64,000 nt of DNA from NCBI RefSeq assembly GCF_030704205.1, contig NZ_CP131913.1, positions 310,001 to 374,000 on the forward strand, in the 5' to 3' direction. This document shows, piece by piece, positions 53,838 through 62,874 of the stretch (positions are counted from its first letter, which is position 1; each line of letters starts with the position of its first letter). Made by a program: the position numbers and the translations under genes. Source of the stretch: Halomonas alkalicola. Lineage in GTDB: Bacteria > Pseudomonadota > Gammaproteobacteria > Pseudomonadales > Halomonadaceae. The notes under the pieces were generated by a model that did no database searches, had not been told where the DNA came from, and saw only the letters and a program-made list of their open reading frames with translations.

Positions 53838-54020
53838 CTAGCGGCGCTGGGAGGCGTCCCCCATGGCCGTCACCAGGGTGAAGTAGACCACGCGGCCCAG
53901 CGCCGTGCAGAGCACGCCCAGCACCGCCACGGCCCACAGCGCGCCGCTGGAGAGCCCTATGGGCCAAGCGGACTCTGCGGGCAAGAGGGCCAGCGGCAGG
54001 TTGAACAAGTCCGTACGAGG
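53838..54020 (-). pseudogene. Remnant of an EamA/DMT-type permease
   Basis: The minus strand between rhlE and the MFS gene encodes a 60-residue fragment without a start codon, bounded by an in-frame TGA at 54021-54023. It reads like the tail of one EamA half: a hydrophobic helix ALWAVAVLGVLCTALGRVVYF and then TLVTAMG. In the family this is followed by a second half that is missing here. I read it as a decayed drug/metabolite transporter. The remaining bases of this 364-base gap hold G-runs and nothing I can name. Confidence 0.45.
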
Positions 54021-54129
54021 TCAGGGTGACCGGGAGGGGGTGCCGAGGGGGGGGGCAGCCTGCCGACGTGGGGCCATGAAGCTTAACATGCTAATCTATT
54101 TGCCCCCTTCACCCGACGAGTCAACGCCG

Positions 54130-55365
54130 ATGTCTGCGATGCCGGAGACCACGGACCCCCGCTCCCCCCAACCGAACCGCCGCCTGCTGCTGGTCTTCAT
54201 CGGCCTGATGGTGCTGGTGGGCCTCAACCTGCGCCCCGCCCTCTCCAGCCTCGCCCCGGTGCTCACCCGCATCCAGCAGGATACCGGCCTCTCGCCGCTC
54301 GCCATCGGCGCGCTCACCACCCTGCCGGTGCTCTGCCTGGGGCTCTTCGCACCCCTGGCCCCCTGGTTGGCCAAGCGGCTGGGCCCGGAGCGGGCCCTGG
54401 CCGCCGGCCTCGCGTTGCTGGCCGGCGGGCTCGCGCTGCGTGGTATCCCCCTGATCGCGCCCCTCTTCCTCGGCACCCTGATGGTGGGCGCCGCCATCGG
54501 CGTGGCCGGCACCCTACTGCCCGCCCTGGTCAAGCGCGAGCTGCCCGCCGGCGCCGACCTGATGACCGGCGTCTACACCATGGCGTTGTGCCTGGGCGGC
54601 GCCCTGGGGGCTGGGCTCGCCATTCCGCTGACCGAGTGGCTGGGCGGCTGGCATCTGGGCCTGGCCAGCTGGGCGGCGCTTGCCGTTCTGGCCCTGGCGG
54701 CCTGGTTGCTGATGGCGCCACGCCGGGACGAAGCCACGCTGCCCAGCGCCGGCGGCTCCATGCGCGACGTGCTCGGCCAGCCGCTGGCCTGGCAGGTCAT
54801 GCTGCTGATGGGGCTCCAGTCGTCGCTGGCCTATATCGTCTTCGGCTGGCTGCCGACCCTGCTGGTGGCCCGGGGTTACGGCGAGGGCGAGGCCGGTTGG
54901 GTCATGGGCGCCTCGGTCATGATCCAGGTGGTCTCGGCGCTCTCGGCGCCATGGCTGGCTCGCCTGGGCCGTGACCAGCGCCCGGCCCTGTGCCTGTCGC
55001 TGGGCATCACCGCGGCCGGCCTCTGGCTGCTGCTGCAAGGGCCGGATGCGCTGCGCTGGCCGGGCGCCATGCTGCTGGGGCTCGGCCAGGGAGGCGGCTT
55101 CAGCATGGCGCTGACGCTGATCGTGCTGCGCTCAGGCAACTCCCGGCTGGCCGGCAAGCTCTCCGGCCTGGCCCAGGGCGGCGGCTATACTCTGGCCGCC
55201 CTGGGGCCGCTGGGTGTAGGGGTCATGCTGCAGCTCGATCTGGGCCTTGCCACCATCACCATCGTGCTGATGTCGGTCTGCGCCCTGGCTGGCCTGTTCG
55301 CCCTGTTCGCCGGCCGCAACCGACGCCTGGAGATCGATGCCGAGGGGCGCCTGGTCACCCGCTGA
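54130..55365 (+). CDS. MFS transporter of the CynX/NimT group
   Basis: A 411-residue major-facilitator protein with 12 hydrophobic helices. NLRPALSSLAPVLTRIQQDTGLS in the first loop and the GALTTLPVLCLGLFAPLAPWLAKRLG helix are typical of the CynX/NimT (cyanate/nitroimidazole) group. The substrate cannot be told and no cyanase is nearby. Several in-frame starts exist (54076, 54130, 54139); 54130 is chosen as the last one giving the full hydrophilic N-terminus, though its ribosome-binding site is weak. Confidence 0.85.
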   Translation: MSAMPETTDPRSPQPNRRLLLVFIGLMVLVGLNLRPALSSLAPVLTRIQQDTGLSPLAIGALTTLPVLCLGLFAPLAPWLAKRLGPERALAAGLALLAGGLALRGIPLIAPLFLGTLMVGAAIGVAGTLLPALVKRELPAGADLMTGVYTMALCLGGALGAGLAIPLTEWLGGWHLGLASWAALAVLALAAWLLMAPRRDEATLPSAGGSMRDVLGQPLAWQVMLLMGLQSSLAYIVFGWLPTLLVARGYGEGEAGWVMGASVMIQVVSALSAPWLARLGRDQRPALCLSLGITAAGLWLLLQGPDALRWPGAMLLGLGQGGGFSMALTLIVLRSGNSRLAGKLSGLAQGGGYTLAALGPLGVGVMLQLDLGLATITIVLMSVCALAGLFALFAGRNRRLEIDAEGRLVTR

Positions 55366-55456
55366 CAACGCGGACCGCCAGGCTTGTCCGCGATCAATGG
55401 CGGCCCTCCACGGCCGCGGTTAGACTCGAGGCAAACCCTTCCGGCAGCGGTGACGC

Positions 55457-56188
<732 letters not shown>

Positions 56189-56195
56189 GGCCGCC

Positions 56196-58566
56196 GTGAG
56201 GACCCTCGACCGCAAGCTGCTCCGCGATTTCTGGCGCCTCAAGGGCCAGGCCCTGGCCATCGCCGTGGTGATCTCCGGCGGGGTGATGACCCTGATCCTC
56301 TCGGTGACCACCCTGGAGGCGCTCTCCGGGGCCAGGGAGCGCTTCTACGCCAGCCACCACTTCGCCGAGGTGTTCGCCGACGTCAAGCGCGCCCCGCTGG
56401 GCGTGGTGAGCCGCCTGCAGGAGATCGAGGGGGTCAACCTGATCGAACCCCGGGTGCAGGCCGCCATGCGCCTCTCGGTGGCGGGCTTCGACGACCCCAT
56501 CCGCGGGCTGGCCCAGTCGATCCCCGATGGGCGTCAGCCGATGCTCAACCGCCTGCACCTGGTGGCCGGCGGCCTGCCCGAGGCGGGCCGCGACGACCAG
56601 GCGGTGGTCTCCGATGCCTTCGCCGAGGCCCATGGGCTGGTCCCGGGCGACAGCCTGGAGGCGATCATCGACGGTCGCCGTGTGCGGCTGCAGCTCGCGG
56701 GCATCGCCCTGAGCCCGGAGTTCCTCTACCAGGTCGCCCCCACCGACCTGATGCCCGACTACCGCCGCTACGCCGTGCTTTGGATGAACCAGCGTACGCT
56801 GGCCAATGCCTTCGGCATGGAGGGCGCCTTCAACCAGCTGACCCTGACCCTGCAGGCCGGGGCGCAACGCGAGGCGGTGATCGACGCCCTCGACCTGGCG
56901 CTGGCCCGCTACGGTGGCACTGGCGCCTGGACCCGCGACGACCAGCCCTCCCACCGCTTCCTCGACGAGGAGCTCAACCAGCAGCGCATCCAGGCCACGG
57001 TGCTGCCGGCGATCTTCCTCTCGGTCTCCGCCTTCCTGCTCCACGTGGTGATGGGCCGCCTGATCCAGACCCAGCGCGAGCAGGTCGCCGTGCTCAAGGC
57101 CTTCGGCTACCGCGACGGGGAGCTGGCCCGCCATTTCGGCCTGCTGGCCGGGATGATCGTGCTGCTCGGCTGGGCGCTGGGCGTGGCCCTGGGGGCCTGG
57201 GCGGCCAGCGGCATGGCCAGCCTCTATCGGGAGTACTTCCGTTTCCCCGAGATGCCCTTCCGGGTGCCGCTGTGGGCGCTGGCGCTGTCGCTGTCGGTGG
57301 TGGCCCTGGCGACCCTGCTCGGCACCTGGCGAGCGGTCTGGCAGGCGGTCAGCCGACCGCCCGCCGAGGCGATGCGCCCGCCGGCCCCGCTGCGCTTTCG
57401 CCGCAGCTGGCTGGAGCGCCTGCTGCCCGCTGCCTTGCTGGGGCAGGAGGGGCGCATGATCCTGCGCCACCTCGCCCGACACCCGGCCAAGGCCGGCCTC
57501 TCGGTGGCCGGCATCGCCCTCTCCGCGGGCCTGCTGATGATGGGCGCCTACCAGCTCGACGCCGTGGAGGCGATGATCGACCAGCAGTATCGCCAGGTGC
57601 TGCGCATGGACATGGAGCTCACCTTCGCCGAGGCGACCCCGGCCCGAGCCGCCGGCGAGCTGCGCCACCTGCCCGGGGTGCTCGCCGTGGAGACCTGGCG
57701 CCGGGTGCCGGGTGCCGGTCACCCTGATTCACGGCCATCGCGAGGAGCGCACCAGCCTGCTGGGCATGGAGCCCGAGCCGCAGCTGCGCCAGGTGTTGGA
57801 TGGCCAGGGCCGTCCCCAGCGCCTGCCCGAGGAGGGCCTGATGCTGACCCGCCACCTGGCCGACTCCCTCGATGCCCGGGTGGGGGACGAGCTGGAGGTG
57901 GCGATCATGGAGGGGCGGCGGCGCCAGGTGATGCTGCCGCTGGCCGCCCTGGTAGACGAACCCCTCGGCGTAGGCGCCTATCTCACCCGCCCCCGGCTCA
58001 ATGCGCTGATGGGCGAGGGGCCGGCGATCAGCGGTGCCTGGCTGCTGGTGGATGACAACCACCGCGAGGCGCTCAACGCCGCCCTCTGGGAGATGCCCGG
58101 GGTGGCCGCCATCGGGCGGCTCGACCAGGCCGAGCGGGGCATCCGCGACTACCTCGACGAGACGATCCTGCTGTTCGCGGTGATCTTCGTGGCCATCGCC
58201 ACCTCGATCAGCTTCGGCGTGGTCTACAACAACGCTCGCGTCACCTTCGCCGAGCGCGCCCGGGAGCTCGCCACCCTGCAGGTGCTGGGCTACAGCCGTG
58301 CCGAGGTGTCGCGCATCCTGCTCGGCGAGATCGCCCTGCTGACGCTCGCCGCCCTGCCGCCGGGCTGGGTCATCGGCATCGTCTTCAGCCGCCTGCTCAA
58401 CCAGGCCTTCAGCAGCGACCTGTTCCGCATTCCGCTGGTGCTCACTCCCCAGGCCTTCGGCATCGCCGCCAGCGGCGTGCTGGCCGCCTCGCTGGTGGTC
58501 GCCCTACTGGTGGTGCGACGCCTGGGCCGCCTGGACAAGCTGCGCGTCCTCAAGGCCGTGGAATAG
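56196..58566 (+). pseudogene. FtsX-like ABC permease split by a 7-bp tandem duplication
   Basis: Without the lesion this gene encodes a 787-residue permease. It has an N-terminal helix, a periplasmic domain, three helices (about 280-385), a second unit beginning RMILRHLARHPAKAGLSVAGIALS, another periplasmic domain, and three C-terminal helices containing FAERARELATLQVLGYSRAEV. GTG start. At 57704-57717 the heptamer GGTGCCG is present twice in tandem. Removing one copy joins VETWRRVP directly to VTLIHGHREERTSLLG in one frame. As it stands the first part ends with about 110 wrong-frame residues, losing the second domain. The adaptor and ATPase genes beside it look intact. Confidence 0.88.
57704..57717 (+). 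repeat. 7-bp tandem duplication (GGTGCCG x2) causing the permease frameshift
   Basis: Two exact copies of GGTGCCG stand in direct tandem within the permease gene. Seven is not a multiple of three, so the second copy shifts the frame. Slipped-strand replication could add or remove it. Confidence 0.9.
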
Positions 58567-58582
58567 TACAAGGAGACCGACC

Positions 58583-59791
58583 GTGACACTTCGCCCCTGG
58601 CAGAGACGCCTCTTCTGGAGCCTGGCCGCCCTGGCCATGCTGGCCCTGCTGGCCTTGGCGCTGCGCCCGGCGCCGGTGCCGGTCAGCGTGGCCCGGGTCA
58701 CGGCCGCCCCCTTCGTCGACTCGGTGATTGAGGAGGGACGCACCCGGCTGCGCGACACCTGGAATGTCTCAGTGCCCATCGCCGGCTACCTGCAGCGGGT
58801 GCTGCTGGAAGTCGGTGACGAGGTGGAGCAGGGCCAGCCCCTGTTCCTTCTCGAACCCAGCCCCGCGCCGGCCCTGGATCCCCGCTCCCGCCAGCAGGCC
58901 GAGGACGCGCTGCAGGCGGCCGAGGCGCGCCTCGCGGCCGCCCGGGCCAACCTGGAGACCACCCGCGCCGAGCGGCGCTTCGCCGAGGCCGAGTACGAGC
59001 GCTACCGCACCCTGCACCAGCGCAACCTGGTCTCCACCGCCGACCTCGACCAGCGCCGCAGCCAGCGCGACCGCCAGCGCGCCATCGAGAGCGCGGCGGC
59101 ATCCAGCGTCGAGGCGGCCCGCTTCGAGCTGGAGAGCGCCCGGGCCGTGCTGGCGGTGGCCAGCGGCCAGCGCGACGATGCCGACCACCCTGCCCTCGCG
59201 ATTCGCGCCCCCATCAGCGGCACGGTGCTGACCCGCTATCGCTGCTGCGAGGGCAGCGTGGCCGCCGGCGAGCGCATCCTCGAGCTCGGCAGCCTCTCGG
59301 ACCTGGAGATCCAGGTGGACCTGCTCTCCATGGATGCCGTGCGGGTCCGCCCCGGCATGGCGGTTCGCCTGACCGGCTGGGGCGGCGAGGAGACGTTGGC
59401 GGGCGCGATGCGGCGCATCGAGCCCGCCGGCTTCACCCGGGTCTCGGCGCTGGGCGTCGACGAGCAGCGGGTGCCGGTGATCGTCGACTTCGCCGAGGAG
59501 GTCGACCCCGCCGCCCTGGGCCTGGGCAGCGGTTTCCGGGTCGACGCCGAGTTCCTGGTCTGGGAGGCCGATGAGGTGCTGCAGCTGCCCACCAGCGCCC
59601 TGTTCCGCGCCGACGGCGAGTGGGCGGTGTTCCGCGTGGAGGAGGCGCGCGCCCGGCGGGTGCCGGTCACCCCGGGGCGGCGCAGCGGCCTCGTCACCCA
59701 GGTGCTCGACGGACTGGAGGCCGGCGATCTCGTCATCACCCACCCGGGCGAGCGGGTCGCCGAGGGCGTGCGAGTGCGCGTCGACGACTGA
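58583..59791 (+). CDS. Periplasmic adaptor (membrane-fusion) protein of the ABC exporter
   Basis: A 402-residue HlyD/RND-type adaptor. An N-terminal membrane anchor (about 8-27) is followed by a lipoyl half-motif (VPIAGYLQRVLLEVGDEVEQGQPLF) and an alanine-rich alpha-helical hairpin (about 90-190). The second lipoyl half (IRAPISGTVLTRYRC) and a beta-barrel complete it. It links an inner-membrane transporter to the periplasm or an outer-membrane channel. It starts at a GTG with AAGGAG upstream, 16 bases after the permease stop. No outer-membrane TolC-type gene is in the operon. Confidence 0.88.
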   Translation: MTLRPWQRRLFWSLAALAMLALLALALRPAPVPVSVARVTAAPFVDSVIEEGRTRLRDTWNVSVPIAGYLQRVLLEVGDEVEQGQPLFLLEPSPAPALDPRSRQQAEDALQAAEARLAAARANLETTRAERRFAEAEYERYRTLHQRNLVSTADLDQRRSQRDRQRAIESAAASSVEAARFELESARAVLAVASGQRDDADHPALAIRAPISGTVLTRYRCCEGSVAAGERILELGSLSDLEIQVDLLSMDAVRVRPGMAVRLTGWGGEETLAGAMRRIEPAGFTRVSALGVDEQRVPVIVDFAEEVDPAALGLGSGFRVDAEFLVWEADEVLQLPTSALFRADGEWAVFRVEEARARRVPVTPGRRSGLVTQVLDGLEAGDLVITHPGERVAEGVRVRVDD

Positions 59792-59852
59792 GCCTGGCGG
59801 CTGGGCCCACCCCTTCGTATCATGGTCGGCCCAAGCCTGCCCCGGAGCCCCC

Positions 59853-60911
59853 ATGCCCATCGACGCCACCTCCTCGTCCCTGCGCCCTGTGCTGGTCATC
59901 TACACCGGGGGAACCCTGGGCATGGTGGCAGGCGAGCACGGCCTCGCCCCCGGCGGCGACATCGAGGCGCGCCTGGCTCGCGCCCTGGACGGCCTGCCCG
60001 CCCAGCGCCGCGCGGCACTGCCGGACCATGAGGTGCTGGCCTTACCCGCCCCCATCGACTCCAGTGCCGCCACCCCGCGGGAGTGGCAGCGGCTGGCCGA
60101 CTTGATCGCCACGCGCTTCCGGGACCACACCGGCATCGTGGTGCTGCACGGAACCGACACACTGGCCTGGACGGCCTCGAGCCTCGCCTATCAGCTTCAG
60201 GGCCTGGACCGCCCGGTGGTGGTGACCGGCGCCATGCAGCCGCTGGAAGCCGAGAACAGCGACGCGGCCGACAACGTCGAACTGGCGCTGCGTTTCGCGA
60301 TCAATCCGGCGCTTCAGGAGGTGGCCATCGCCTTCGGCGGCAGGCTGCTGCGCGGCGTGCGGGCACGCAAGTGGCAGACGCGGGACGCCCACGCCTTCGT
60401 CACCCCCAACTATCCGCTCCTCGGCGAGCGGGTGGGCAACGACGCCGTGCTCTATCCCGGACGAGGCCTGGCACAGCAGCAGCGCGGCGCCCCACGCTTC
60501 GAGCTGCCCGACTATGGCCCCCTGGCGGAGGGCGGAGTGGCGCGCATCGTGCTGTGGCCGGGCATCACCGCCCGCCAGGTGGCGGCCTGGCTCGAGGCGC
60601 CGACCCTCAAGGGGGCCCTGCTGGAGGTGTGGGGAGGCGGCAACATGCCGCAGGATCGTGACCTGCTCGGCGTGCTTGCCGACGCCAGCGGTCAGGGCAA
60701 GCTGCTGGCGGCGATCAGCCAGTGCCCCCATGGCGGCATCGACATCGACCACTATGCCGCGGGCCGGGGGCTTCAGGCGGCCGGGGTGTTGTCGGCCGAT
60801 GCCATGACCCCGGAGGCGGCACTGACCAAGTTGGTCCACCTGCTGGCCCAGCCGCTGGCGGATGACGAGCGCCGGCGGCGCTTTCTCACCCCGCTGGTGG
60901 GAGAGCGGTGA
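59853..60911 (+). CDS. Type I (cytoplasmic) L-asparaginase
   Basis: A 352-residue asparaginase. Both catalytic threonine motifs are present: IYTGGTLGM with T18, and LHGTDTLAWT at 98-107. The GAMQPLEAENSDAADN segment and the C-terminal SQCPHGGIDIDHYAAG substrate-binding loop fit the AnsA group. No signal peptide is seen, so it acts in the cytoplasm on asparagine from uptake or turnover. The ATG at 59853 begins the conserved protein; the open frame upstream overlaps the adaptor gene. Confidence 0.92.
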   Translation: MPIDATSSSLRPVLVIYTGGTLGMVAGEHGLAPGGDIEARLARALDGLPAQRRAALPDHEVLALPAPIDSSAATPREWQRLADLIATRFRDHTGIVVLHGTDTLAWTASSLAYQLQGLDRPVVVTGAMQPLEAENSDAADNVELALRFAINPALQEVAIAFGGRLLRGVRARKWQTRDAHAFVTPNYPLLGERVGNDAVLYPGRGLAQQQRGAPRFELPDYGPLAEGGVARIVLWPGITARQVAAWLEAPTLKGALLEVWGGGNMPQDRDLLGVLADASGQGKLLAAISQCPHGGIDIDHYAAGRGLQAAGVLSADAMTPEAALTKLVHLLAQPLADDERRRRFLTPLVGER

Positions 60912-61003
60912 CGGCATCCTGCACCAGCGTTGACGACGGTCATGCAACGGGCGGCGCAAGCCGCTATGGTGGGAGGTATTCCAACACCGCAAGGAGAGCC
61001 ACC

Positions 61004-61240
61004 ATGGATCACCCCGACCACCCCTTCACCGAACTCTTCGAGCAGCTGGGCCTCGCATCGGACCCGGAGGCGATCAAGCGCTTCATCGAGCGCAACGGTC
61101 CCATTCCCGAGGAGATCCCCCTGCCGGACGCCCCCTGCTGGAACGAGGGCCAGGCCGAGTTCCTGCGCGAGGCCATCGAGGCGGACGCCGACTGGGCCGA
61201 GGTGGTCGACCACCTCAACGCCTCGCTGCGCAAGCCCTGA
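61004..61240 (+). CDS. DUF2789 family small protein
   Basis: A 78-residue acidic protein matching the DUF2789 pattern: HPFTELFEQLGLASD near the start, and LPDAPCWNEGQAEFLREAIEADADWAEVVDHLNA to the end. Its function is unknown. AAGGAGAG precedes the ATG. It is short and monocistronic, 14 bases from the stop of the convergent VTT-domain gene. Confidence 0.85.
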   Translation: MDHPDHPFTELFEQLGLASDPEAIKRFIERNGPIPEEIPLPDAPCWNEGQAEFLREAIEADADWAEVVDHLNASLRKP

Positions 61241-61254
61241 TGGCGCCGGCCAGG

Positions 61255-61935
61255 CTAGCCGTTGGCGGCCTGGCCGTTGGCCTCCACCCGCCGCCTGACC
61301 CAGGCGCCCACCAGCAGCAGCACGGTGAGCGCCAGCAGCGGCAGCACCACGCTGACGCTCAGTGCCTCTTCCTTCTCCACCGCCTCCAGCGCCCCATAGA
61401 TGGCGCTGGCATAGACCGCCCACTTCACGCCGAGACCGATGATGGCCGCCATCAGGAAGGTCCCCAGCGGCAGGCGCAGCAGGCCGGCGGCATAGTTGAC
61501 CACCGAGTGCGGGAAGCCCGGCAGCACACGCAGGGCGCACTGGGTCAGGAAATCGCTGCGCTGCTCCAGGCGCCGCATGATCTTGCGGGTGAGCCCCTTG
61601 GGCGTCCAGCGATCGCCCACCCGGGCCGAGAGCCAGTAGGCGCCCAAGGCCCCGAGCACGCTGCCCACGATCAGCATGGGGGTCGCCGCCAGGGGCGAAT
61701 AGAAGGGGGCGATCAGCCACAGCCCGATGCTGCCGGGCAGGCCCAGCGCCAGGGTCACGGCCATCACCAGGATCACGCTGATGATCACGGCGGGATGGTG
61801 GGAGGCCTCGTCCGCCCAGCGCTGCAGATCCGCCAGGTCAGGCGAGTGCCAGATCCACAGGTAGAGCGCCATCAACACGACGCCACCCACCGCCGCTACC
61901 CGCCAGGGCCAGCGCAGTGAACTATCGTTGAACAT
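61255..61935 (-). CDS. VTT-domain (TVP38/TMEM64) membrane protein
   Basis: A 226-residue inner-membrane protein of the DedA-like VTT superfamily. There are five to six hydrophobic segments. The family signature runs through LALGLPGSIGLWLIAPFYSPLAATPMLIVGSVLGA and continues with ALRVLPGFPHSVVNYAAGLLRLPLGTFL. VTT proteins are thought to be lipid scramblases or flippases; no specific substrate is known for this branch. Single gene. Confidence 0.88.
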   Translation of the reverse strand: MFNDSSLRWPWRVAAVGGVVLMALYLWIWHSPDLADLQRWADEASHHPAVIISVILVMAVTLALGLPGSIGLWLIAPFYSPLAATPMLIVGSVLGALGAYWLSARVGDRWTPKGLTRKIMRRLEQRSDFLTQCALRVLPGFPHSVVNYAAGLLRLPLGTFLMAAIIGLGVKWAVYASAIYGALEAVEKEEALSVSVVLPLLALTVLLLVGAWVRRRVEANGQAANG

Positions 61936-62058
61936 CGATCATCTTCCGGTGCGCAGAGGCGCCCATGGTGCCATGCAGGAGCCATCCTACGCCAGCATGG
62001 CAACCGCCGCGGCCGGCCGCTGAGGGGCCTGCCACGGCGGCGTGTCGAGCCTGCGGGA

Positions 62059-62727
62059 TCAATAGAGGACGTCGCGAATCACCTGGTAGATGATCTCGTT
62101 GGCGGCGTCGACCAGGATCGCATCGGGCCCCACTCGGCGCCATTCGTAGCCGTCATAGCGCGGCAGGTAGCCCAGCGCACGGTCGTCGAAGCGCTTGGCG
62201 ATGCCCGGAGGCAGCGGCTTGCCGCGCTCGAGGTTCATGCGGATGCCCGGCGGCAGGGCGGCGCGATCATCTTCGCGAACCCAGTCGCGACCCTCGCCGA
62301 AGAGGCGGCGCAGCTCCCGCTCGTCGATGCTGGGACCGCTGCGGTAGCGCTCGTCGCGACGCTCACGGTCGCGATAGCCCGCGTCGCGCCGGTCACGGTA
62401 GCTTTCTCTGTCCCGGTAGCTCTCCCGATCCCGGTAGCCTTCCCGGTCACGCTCGCGGTCGCGCCAGTCACCCTCCCGGCGTTCACCGTCGCGGTAGCGC
62501 TCCTGCTCACGAAGCTCCTGCTGGCCGCGATCACCGCCCCGCCCCTGGGGCCCCTGCTCTCGCCGCTCCTGGCTCTGTCCTTGTCCTTGCCCCTGCCCTT
62601 GAGCCTGAGAGGCCCCCTGGCCTCGGCCGGGGTGGTCGGCGGGCTGTGCCAGGGCGGGGCCTGCCGCCATCACCAGCGCAAGGCTAGAAGCCGCCAGGGC
62701 CAGGCGCAGATCGATTCGCTTGCTCAT
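62059..62727 (-). CDS. Repeat-rich exported protein, CigR/RcnB-like
   Basis: A 222-residue exported protein. The signal peptide ends AGPALA-QPA (about residue 26). A Q/G-rich stretch follows, then a highly charged arginine-rich region with tandem DRESYR hexapeptides, and a conserved C-terminal domain (LPPGIRMNLERGKPLPPGIAKR... VGPDAILVDAANEIIYQVIRDVL). The last domain is that of the CigR/RcnB-type envelope proteins. The ATG at 62727 is preceded by GGAGGTT; the ATG at 62745 is less well placed. Function is not known for this branch. Confidence 0.78.
   Translation of the reverse strand: MSKRIDLRLALAASSLALVMAAGPALAQPADHPGRGQGASQAQGQGQGQGQSQERREQGPQGRGGDRGQQELREQERYRDGERREGDWRDRERDREGYRDRESYRDRESYRDRRDAGYRDRERRDERYRSGPSIDERELRRLFGEGRDWVREDDRAALPPGIRMNLERGKPLPPGIAKRFDDRALGYLPRYDGYEWRRVGPDAILVDAANEIIYQVIRDVLY
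62396..62449 (-). repeat. Three tandem 18-bp units in the CigR-like gene
   Basis: Three 18-bp units begin CGGTAG at 62396, 62414 and 62432 and differ at a few positions. On the minus strand they encode DRESYR-type hexapeptides. Weaker copies extend on both sides. Copy number may vary between strains. Confidence 0.7.
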
Positions 62728-62827
62728 GTGAACCTCCGGTTCCATGGGGGGATGCCTATCAGACTAGTCGCCAATGATGCAGCCGGTGTGGAACTACTGT
62801 CGGCCTGTGGCAACACCCTGAATGCAA

Positions 62828-62858
62828 AGAGGCCCGGCATGCGGCATGCCGGGCCTCT
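62828..62858 (-). terminator. Strong hairpin terminator after trhP
   Basis: A perfect 13-bp stem, AGAGGCCCGGCAT and its complement, closes a GCGGC loop. On the minus strand it is followed by TTTGCATT, so it terminates the trhP transcript 17 bases after its stop. It also separates trhP from the CigR-like gene. Confidence 0.8.
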
Positions 62859-62874
62859 GCGGGTCGAACCTGGC

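Noticed and set aside
62396-62449. Possible CRISPR-like repeats
   Set aside because: The 18-bp units are in direct tandem without spacers and encode a peptide repeat in frame.
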